From: Winogradskyella sp.
GTDB lineage: Bacteria > Bacteroidota > Bacteroidia > Flavobacteriales > Flavobacteriaceae
Reading direction: 5' to 3'
Length of the DNA stretch: 64,000 nt
Assembly (NCBI GenBank): GCA_002722255.1
Contig: PBLD01000008.1
Coordinates: 1-64,000 of the forward strand
The position numbers and the translations under genes were made by a program. The notes below the pieces were generated by a model. The model was given only the letters and a program-made list of their open reading frames with translations. It had not been told where the DNA came from and searched no databases. This document shows positions 38,400 to 45,297 of this stretch, piece by piece. Position 1 is the first letter of the stretch, and each line of letters starts with the position of its first letter.

Positions 38400-40013
38400 A
38401 TGAATGTAAAGCTGACCGTATTTCTATTTTTTTTAGCTCTTGCATGTTGGTCACAAAATATACCGCATCTTAGCAAGCAAGGTAATACCACTCAACTGAT
38501 TGTAGACCAAAAACCATTTATAATACTTGGAGGTGAATTAGGCAATTCTACATTTACAAGTTTCGGTAATATGGAAACTGTCTGGCCTAAGTTAAAAAGT
38601 CTAAATCTAAACACTGTTTTAGCGCCTGTTTACTGGGAGTTAATCGAACCAAAAGAAGGTGAGTTTGATTTTGAATTATTAGACAAATTGATTCAGGAGG
38701 CTAGGCATAATGATTTAAAGCTAGTTCTATTATGGTTTGCCTCTTGGAAAAATAGCATGTCTAGTCATGTTCCGTCTTGGGTTAAATTAGATCAAAAAAG
38801 ATTTCCTAGAGTAAAAGATGATAATGGTATAAGTCATGAAATATTAACACCTTTTAGTGAAGATAACTTAAATGCAGATTTAAGAGCTTTTTCAATGTTA
38901 ATGGCACATTTAAAGGAGATAGATGAGAAAGAAAACACGGTAATACTTGTACAATCTGAGAATGAAATTGGGATGCTTCCTTCAGCTAGGGATTATCATC
39001 CTTTGGCTAATGAAAAGTTCAATAAACCAGTTCCTGATGAATTAATAAACTATTTAACTAAAAATAAAAAGAACTTAGCTCCTGAACTAGTCTCTCACTG
39101 GAAAGAAAATGGGTATAAAACTGAGGGTAATTGGGAAGAGATATTCGGTACAGGATTACATACAGATGAGATCTTTATGGCATGGTATTTTGCAGAATAC
39201 ACAAATAAAATTGTAAAAGCAGGTAAGAAAGAGTACAACCTACCAATGTTTGTAAATGCAGCTTTAAATGCACCTAATAAAAAACCAGGTGAGTATCCAA
39301 GTGCAGGTCCTTTACCTCATTTATTAGATATTTGGAAAGTTGCAGCACCAAATATCGATTTCTACTCACCAGACTTTTATAATCCAAGATTTAAGCATTG
39401 GAACGATTTATATACTAGAAATGGAAATCCACTTTTTATTCCAGAGCACAGATTTGATAGTACTGTAGCAGCAAAGGCGATTTATGCAATTGGGCATTAT
39501 GAAGCCATTGGTTTTTCTCCTTTTTCGATAGAATCTAATGATGATGTTGCGAGTGAAAACTTAAGTAAAATGTATGGGTTAATTAATCAGTTAAGTGCCA
39601 TAATTACAACAAATCACGGGAGAAATACTATAGAAGGAGTTTTATTAGATAAGGAAAATCCTGAAACAACATTTACATTAGGAGACTATGAGTTCATAGT
39701 AAAACATAGTCATACTTTAGGTTGGGAAAGTAATGCCAAGAACGAAGTTTGGGAACCAGCAGGCGCCATTTTTATTAGAACAGGAGAAAATGAATTTTAT
39801 ATTGCAGGTACTGGTATTGTTGCCACATTTAAGAATACGAAGCTAGAGAATGCTAAAGTTGGAATTTTAAAAAACACAGAAATTTCCAAGATAGATGACA
39901 ATTGGAAGGTGTTAAGACATTTAAATGGTGATCAAACTCATCAAGGGAGGCATATTAGAATTTTCTTAGGTAATTATATAATACAAAAACTAGAATTGTA
40001 TAATTATGATTAA
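38400..40013 (+). CDS. GH35-like glycoside hydrolase with DUF5597-type C-terminal domain
   Basis: 537 residues with a signal peptide ending near residue 19 (CWSQ). The clan GH-A barrel starts with a GGELGNS segment and APVYWELIEPKEGEFDF, typical of GH35/GH42 enzymes. Acid/base Glu189 lies in SENEIG and the probable nucleophile Glu349 in IPEHRF. The C-terminal ~140 residues form a beta-rich domain of the DUF5597 type. It is co-directional with GH3 under operator 6. Characterised relatives are few; beta-galactosidase activity on galactose-bearing xylan side chains is a possibility, but the substrate is unknown. Its 3' end faces the LacI gene 17 bases away, with no terminator seen. Confidence 0.8.
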   Translation: MNVKLTVFLFFLALACWSQNIPHLSKQGNTTQLIVDQKPFIILGGELGNSTFTSFGNMETVWPKLKSLNLNTVLAPVYWELIEPKEGEFDFELLDKLIQEARHNDLKLVLLWFASWKNSMSSHVPSWVKLDQKRFPRVKDDNGISHEILTPFSEDNLNADLRAFSMLMAHLKEIDEKENTVILVQSENEIGMLPSARDYHPLANEKFNKPVPDELINYLTKNKKNLAPELVSHWKENGYKTEGNWEEIFGTGLHTDEIFMAWYFAEYTNKIVKAGKKEYNLPMFVNAALNAPNKKPGEYPSAGPLPHLLDIWKVAAPNIDFYSPDFYNPRFKHWNDLYTRNGNPLFIPEHRFDSTVAAKAIYAIGHYEAIGFSPFSIESNDDVASENLSKMYGLINQLSAIITTNHGRNTIEGVLLDKENPETTFTLGDYEFIVKHSHTLGWESNAKNEVWEPAGAIFIRTGENEFYIAGTGIVATFKNTKLENAKVGILKNTEISKIDDNWKVLRHLNGDQTHQGRHIRIFLGNYIIQKLELYNYD

Positions 40014-40030
40014 GGTTAATGCTTCAGAGT

Positions 40031-41059
40031 TTAATTTGTTTTTGTAGAACCTCGAACTATAATTTCTGTATTTAGAAAAGTAATCTCTGTTATGCTTTTC
40101 TTATCTGATTTTTTTAAATGTTTAAGTATTTTTTTTGAAGATGTTTTACCCATCTCATATGCAGGATGCGATATTGTTGACAGTCCTGGGTCAATAATTT
40201 GTGATAAAGGGTCATTATTAAACCCTATAATTTTAAGTTCGTCTGGTATTATCAATCCTCTTTGTTTTGCAACCTGAATTGCAGCAACTCCAGTAGTGTC
40301 ATTTGATGAAAAAATACCATCTGGAGGATTATCCATGTCAAGTAGTTTGTTGGTAGCTTTTTCACCTTCATCGTAGCTCATACTTTTTACGTGTTGAATC
40401 AAATCTTCATCAATTGGTAAATTATGCTCTTTTAGAGCGTCTCTGTAGCCTCTTTCACGTTCCTTATATATGTTTCTGAATTTTAATCCACCAATATGAG
40501 CTATACGTTTAGCTCCCATTTCAATTAGATGATTGGTGGCTTTGTATCCGGCAGAATAATTATCAATCATTACTCTATAAGTATCAAAGTCTTTCGGAAC
40601 CCTATCAACAAAAACCAATGGAATGTCTTTTTCCATAAACTGATCAAAATGACTGGTCTTGGTTGTTTCCATCGCTAAAGAACAGATGATACCACTTACT
40701 CTACTATTATAGAGAGCTTGTGCCATGTTTACTTCATCTTTATAAGAATCATGCGATTGTGTAATAATAACATTATAGCCTGCTTTTTGAGCGGTTTCCT
40801 CAATACCAGAAATTAAAGAAGACATAAATGGCCTATTAATACGAGAAATTAATACACCAATAGTTTTTGTTTTGTTATTTCTTAAGCTAGAAGCTAATTC
40901 ATTGGGTGTGTATCCCATTTTATTAGCCATATCATTCACTCTTTTTATGGTTTTCTTGCTAATACTTCTATGATTCTTTAAAGCTCTTGAAACCGTAGAG
41001 CTCGATAAATTTAGCTCGTTGGCAATGTCATAAATAGTAATATCTCTATTATTGGCCAT
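40031..41059 (-). CDS. LacI-family transcriptional regulator, probable xylan-locus repressor
   Basis: 342 residues. The N-terminal helix-turn-helix (about 6-27) has TIYDIANELNLSSSTVSRAL, and the hinge helix (about 50-60, NELASSLRNN) has the Leu that inserts into a central CpG. The rest is a periplasmic-binding-protein-like sensor domain (about 60-340) with GVLISRINRPF and the SNDTTGVAA motif. It is the only LacI-type gene in the window, and seven LacI-type palindromes with central CG surround it, so it is the likely regulator. The inducer is probably a xylo-oligosaccharide or xylose. It lies 84 bases downstream of the aldo/keto reductase and may be co-transcribed with it from the operator 7 region, giving autoregulation. 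Confidence 0.93.
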   Translation of the reverse strand: MANNRDITIYDIANELNLSSSTVSRALKNHRSISKKTIKRVNDMANKMGYTPNELASSLRNNKTKTIGVLISRINRPFMSSLISGIEETAQKAGYNVIITQSHDSYKDEVNMAQALYNSRVSGIICSLAMETTKTSHFDQFMEKDIPLVFVDRVPKDFDTYRVMIDNYSAGYKATNHLIEMGAKRIAHIGGLKFRNIYKERERGYRDALKEHNLPIDEDLIQHVKSMSYDEGEKATNKLLDMDNPPDGIFSSNDTTGVAAIQVAKQRGLIIPDELKIIGFNNDPLSQIIDPGLSTISHPAYEMGKTSSKKILKHLKKSDKKSITEITFLNTEIIVRGSTKTN

Positions 41060-41143
41060 ATTGATTATTCATATTTAGTTAGTAAAAATAATATAATAAA
41101 ATGTATAGCTATTTCTAAAGGTTATATAAGCTAATATTTCTAA

Positions 41144-42130
41144 TTAATAGACACCTCTAATATACTGATGTATGTTGTTGGTGTAAAATGCATTTAATTG
41201 TGAGTGAAGATTAGAGCTTAATGTATTTAATTCAGATACACTACAATTAGAATCTATTTGCTTAGGTGAGCTAGCACCAGGAATTATACATGTTACAGCA
41301 TCATAATCTAATATCCACCTTTGTGAAAATTGAGCCATACTTAAACCTTGTGGTAAATACTTTTCCTTTAATGTTGTAGAGAGTTCTACTCCCTTTTCAA
41401 AAGGTAAGCCAGCAAATGTCTCACCTACATTAAAAGCTTCACCATTTCTATTGAAGTTCCTATGGTCAGAGTCTGCAAATGTTGTTTCTTTAGTAAACTT
41501 GCCCGTTAGTAATCCGCTGGCCAAAGGCAATCGAACTATAATCCCAATATGTTTTTCCTTGGCTTTTGGTAAAAGTTCGTCTAGAGCTTTTTGTCTTAAG
41601 ACATTAAAGATAATTTGAAGCGAAGTAATACCTTCTTGTTCTAAGCAAAATAATCCTTCTTCAATAGTTTCAACAGAAGCTCCAAAAGCTTTAATTAGCC
41701 CTTCTTGTTTCAGCTGTCTTAACCAATTAAAAATTTCACCGTTATATAAAACATCAGATGGAATACAGTGAAGTTGTAATAAATCAATAGAGTCTAAGGC
41801 CAATCGCTTCAATGAATTTTCAACTGATAACCGCAAAGCTTTCTCGCTATAGTTATCCGGATAAACACTGGCATCACGTCCAAATTTTGTGGCGACTTTA
41901 AGATTAGCTTCTGTTGATTTTAAAAACTTTCCGATGAGTTCTTCGCTTTTACCAGCTCCGTATACATCAGCAGTATCAAAAAAAGTAACTCCATTTTCAA
42001 CCGCTTTGTTCATTATTTCAAAAGCTTTGTCTTCAGAAATATCTTTTCCCCAATCTCCACCTAGTTGCCAACAACCTAAACCTACTTCGCTTACTGTGAA
42101 ATCTTTATAATCTAAATCTCTGTATTTCAT
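41144..42130 (-). CDS. aldo/keto reductase
   Basis: 328-residue NAD(P)H-dependent oxidoreductase. The catalytic tetrad is visible as Asp52 and Tyr57 (FFDTADVYGAG), Lys82 (VATKFG) and His121 (LLQLHC). No signal peptide is seen, so it is cytoplasmic. It is transcribed divergently from the GH10 at 42230 and precedes the LacI gene. It could reduce xylose or another aldose, or an aldehyde released during lignocellulose breakdown; the sequence does not decide. Operator 7 lies 59 bases before its start on the minus strand, so it may be part of the regulon. Confidence 0.87.
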   Translation of the reverse strand: MKYRDLDYKDFTVSEVGLGCWQLGGDWGKDISEDKAFEIMNKAVENGVTFFDTADVYGAGKSEELIGKFLKSTEANLKVATKFGRDASVYPDNYSEKALRLSVENSLKRLALDSIDLLQLHCIPSDVLYNGEIFNWLRQLKQEGLIKAFGASVETIEEGLFCLEQEGITSLQIIFNVLRQKALDELLPKAKEKHIGIIVRLPLASGLLTGKFTKETTFADSDHRNFNRNGEAFNVGETFAGLPFEKGVELSTTLKEKYLPQGLSMAQFSQRWILDYDAVTCIIPGASSPKQIDSNCSVSELNTLSSNLHSQLNAFYTNNIHQYIRGVY

Positions 42131-42189
42131 ATATAGAACTTAAACAATTAGTTTGCAAGATAGTGATTATACTCTGTTTTTTTTTATAT

Positions 42190-42209
42190 TTACGCAACCG
42201 ATTGCATTA
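42190..42209. promoter_or_regulatory. LacI-type operator 7, between the aldo/keto reductase and GH10
   Basis: TTACGCAACCGATTGCATTA, one mismatch to the extended consensus; core at 42194-42205, 24 bases before the GH10 start. A TATATTTA box (42185-42192) overlaps its left edge, the same layout as operator 5, suggesting that the repressor blocks the start region. Confidence 0.86.
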
Positions 42210-42229
42210 TTGCAGAAAAAATAACTAAG

Positions 42230-43366
42230 ATGAAAAATGTACGTCACTATTTTGCTTTGTTTCTAAGCCTATTGATTTTAAATAGTTGTGAGCAAAAAAA
42301 AGAAGAAGTTGAAAAAGAAAATAACAGTGTAGGTTTAAAAGATGCCTATAAAGAGGATTTTCTAATCGGTGTGGCTTTAAATACAAGTCAGATAGAAGAG
42401 CAAGACTCTGTTCAAAATAAACTAATAAGTACAGAGTTCAATAGTGTAACTCCAGAAAACATTATGAAGTCTTTATTAATTCATCCAAATAAAGACACTT
42501 ATAACTTTGATTTACCGGATAAACTTGTAGCCTTGGCAGAAAAAAATGATATGCATATTCAAGGACATACTTTGGTTTGGCATAGTCAATTATCACCGTT
42601 TTTTAAGGAGATATCAGACAGTACAGCAATGGTTGAAGCTTTAAAAGACCATATAAATACAATAGTTGGTAGATATAAAGGAAAGATTAATGCATGGGAT
42701 GTTGTAAACGAAGCATTAAATGATGATGGTACTTTGCGCAAAACAGTTTTTTTAGATGTTCTTGGTGAAGATTACTTGTCATTGGTATTTAATCTCACTC
42801 AAAAAGCAGATCCTGAAGTAGAGTTATTTTATAATGATTATAGCATGACCAATCCAAACAAACGTGCAGGTGCTATAAGAATAATAAAAAGAATGCAAGA
42901 ACAAGGAGTGCGCGTAGATGGTATTGGTATGCAAGGTCATTGGGATTTGAATCGTCCAAGCATTGAAGAAATTGAAACCAGTATAGTACAATATGCGGAA
43001 TTAGGAATTAAAGTTGATATTACAGAATTAGATGTTTCTGTAATACCAATGCCATGGGATTTTTCAGGTGCAGATGTTAATGTGAAATTTGAAAGCACAG
43101 ATCCAACTATGAACCCTTATCCAAAGCAATTACCAAATTCAATAAAAGATCAATTAGCAAAGCGTTACGAAGATATCTTTAAGTTGTTCCTGAAGCATAA
43201 AGACAAAATTAATAGAGTAACATTTTGGGGAGTAAATGATGGAGATTCATGGAAAAATGATTGGCCAATAGAAGGAAGAACTAACTATCCTTTATTATTT
43301 GATAGAAATAACAAAAAGAAAAAAGCATATCATTCACTAATAAAATTGAAATCAGATTCTAAATGA
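42230..43366 (+). CDS. GH10 endo-beta-1,4-xylanase, lipoprotein (third, divergent copy)
   Basis: 378 residues. Lipobox NSC at about residue 20 is followed by EQKKEEVEKE, charged and different from the SxDD leaders of the other two GH10 copies. Acid/base Glu161 (DVVNEAL) and nucleophile Glu266 (DITELD) are present, with HGHTLVWHS and TFWGVNDGDSW. The loop after the nucleophile (about 270-300) is longer than in the other two. It opens a nine-gene run that passes from exported enzymes to xylose metabolism, and may act in the periplasm on imported oligosaccharides. Its stop overlaps the next start as ATGA. Confidence 0.94.
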   Translation: MKNVRHYFALFLSLLILNSCEQKKEEVEKENNSVGLKDAYKEDFLIGVALNTSQIEEQDSVQNKLISTEFNSVTPENIMKSLLIHPNKDTYNFDLPDKLVALAEKNDMHIQGHTLVWHSQLSPFFKEISDSTAMVEALKDHINTIVGRYKGKINAWDVVNEALNDDGTLRKTVFLDVLGEDYLSLVFNLTQKADPEVELFYNDYSMTNPNKRAGAIRIIKRMQEQGVRVDGIGMQGHWDLNRPSIEEIETSIVQYAELGIKVDITELDVSVIPMPWDFSGADVNVKFESTDPTMNPYPKQLPNSIKDQLAKRYEDIFKLFLKHKDKINRVTFWGVNDGDSWKNDWPIEGRTNYPLLFDRNNKKKKAYHSLIKLKSDSK

Positions 43367-45291
43367 TTTTGGTGAAAAAAATAGTATTCACATTAAGTCT
43401 TTTATTTACATGTTATGGCTTAAGTGCTGATATAAAACTTCCAAGTTTTATTGGTGATGGCATGGTGCTTCAGCGCAACGCTGAAGTTAAAATTTGGGGT
43501 TGGGCTTCACCAAGTGAAAGGGTAACCATAAGTTTTAAAGACATAAATTTAGAAACCAAGACCAAATCAGATGGTGAGTGGATGGTAGTTTTAAAAGACT
43601 TAAAACAAGGCGGACCATATCAAATGGTAATATCAGGTACTAACACCATAACTATAAATAATATATTAGTTGGTGATGTGTGGCTTTGTTCAGGGCAATC
43701 AAACATGGAATTGCCAATGCGAAGAGTAAAACCTCTGTATAAAAAAGAGATTGCAACAGCTCAAAATTCAAGAATACGCTATATTGAAATTCCACAACGC
43801 TATAATTTTAAGCAACCACAACAAAATATTGAAAAAGTAGAATGGCAAGAAGTTAGACCAGAAACTATTTCAGATTTTTCTGCCGTTGCCTATTTTTTTG
43901 CTAAAGAATTATACGACACCTATCAGGTGCCTATAGGTTTAATAAATGCGAGCTTAGGAGGCTCTCCTGCCGAGGCTTGGTTGAGTGAAGATGCGCTCAA
44001 AGAATTTCCACATTATTTTAATGAATTGCAACAGTTTAAAAATGATGAGCTAATAGACTCCATTCAAAATTATGATAACAATTACTGGAAAGATTGGCAC
44101 TATACAGTTCATAAAAAGGATTTAGGTAATAAAGACACTCCTTGGTATAGCAAGAATTTAGACATATCAAACTGGGAGGAAATGGAAGTGCCAGGCTATT
44201 GGATTGATGAAAAACTTGGCGACAAACATGGTGTGGTATGGTTTAGAAAAGATATAGATGTGCCAAAGTCAATGCTGAATCAATCGTTGTCATTAGAGCT
44301 TGGTAGAGTTGTCGATTCAGATTCTGTTTATGTTAATGGAACCTTTGTTGGTACTACAGGATATAAGTATCCACCAAGATGGTATGCAATACCAAAAGAT
44401 CTTTTGGTTGAGGGTGAAAACAACATTACCGTTAGAGTTATCAATGAAAGTGGAAATGGTGGTTTTTATGAAGATAAACCCTATCGTATAACCTCAGAAA
44501 AAGATACGATTGATTTAAAAGGTACATGGAAATATAAGCTCGGAGCTGAGATGCCAGCTAAAGCCAGTCAAACTTTTATTCGCTGGAAACCTACAGGATT
44601 ATATAATGCGATGATAGCACCATTATTAAATTACAAATTAAAAGGTGTAATTTGGTATCAAGGAGAATCTAACGTTAAAAACCCAAAAGAGTACGAAACA
44701 CTTTTTCCATGCTTAATAGAAAACTGGCGAGCGAAATTCAACCAAGATAATCTTCCGTTTTTATTTGTTCAGCTGGCTAACTACTTAAAGGCTAATGACA
44801 CACCAACAGAAAGTAGTTGGGCTGAATTGAGAGATGCTCAATTAAAAACATTATCTCTTCCAAATACCGCTATGGCTGTTACTGTTGATATTGGTGAGTG
44901 GAATGATATTCACCCTCTAAATAAAAAAGATGTTGGTAAAAGGTTGGCTTTAGCAGCTAAAAAAATAGCCTACAAAGACTCTGAAGTTGTGTATTCTGGT
45001 CCATTATTTAAGTCTTATGAAATAAAAGGAAATAAGATAATTCTAGAATTTGAAAACACAGGCAGTGGTTTAATTGCTAAAGGAGGAGAGTTAAAAGAGT
45101 TTGCAATAGCTGGTGCAGATAAAAAATTTGTTTGGGCAAAAGCAGAAATAAAAGGTGATAAAGTAATAGTTACAAACCCAAATGTTGCAAATCCAGTAGC
45201 AGTCAGGTATGCTTGGGCAGATAATCCTGATGAAGCTAATTTATACAATAAAGAAAATTTACCAGCTTCACCTTTTAAAACCGATAATTAA
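43363..45291 (+). CDS. CE20-like SGNH acetylesterase with inserted jelly-roll (second copy)
   Basis: 642 residues, full-length paralogue of the esterase at 8043-10007. A signal peptide ends near residue 22 (LSAD). Nucleophile Ser113 lies in SGQSNM, and the Asp515/His517 pair in WNDIHP. VIWYQGESN is also present, as is the inserted jelly-roll (about 260-375, with GYW, VWFRKDI and ITVRVINESG). Translation is probably coupled to the GH10 upstream through the four-base ATGA overlap. Deacetylation of xylo-oligosaccharides is the inferred role. The two copies may differ in acetyl position or in oligomer versus polymer preference. Confidence 0.82.
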   Translation: MILVKKIVFTLSLLFTCYGLSADIKLPSFIGDGMVLQRNAEVKIWGWASPSERVTISFKDINLETKTKSDGEWMVVLKDLKQGGPYQMVISGTNTITINNILVGDVWLCSGQSNMELPMRRVKPLYKKEIATAQNSRIRYIEIPQRYNFKQPQQNIEKVEWQEVRPETISDFSAVAYFFAKELYDTYQVPIGLINASLGGSPAEAWLSEDALKEFPHYFNELQQFKNDELIDSIQNYDNNYWKDWHYTVHKKDLGNKDTPWYSKNLDISNWEEMEVPGYWIDEKLGDKHGVVWFRKDIDVPKSMLNQSLSLELGRVVDSDSVYVNGTFVGTTGYKYPPRWYAIPKDLLVEGENNITVRVINESGNGGFYEDKPYRITSEKDTIDLKGTWKYKLGAEMPAKASQTFIRWKPTGLYNAMIAPLLNYKLKGVIWYQGESNVKNPKEYETLFPCLIENWRAKFNQDNLPFLFVQLANYLKANDTPTESSWAELRDAQLKTLSLPNTAMAVTVDIGEWNDIHPLNKKDVGKRLALAAKKIAYKDSEVVYSGPLFKSYEIKGNKIILEFENTGSGLIAKGGELKEFAIAGADKKFVWAKAEIKGDKVIVTNPNVANPVAVRYAWADNPDEANLYNKENLPASPFKTDN

Positions 45292-45297
45292 TTACCT

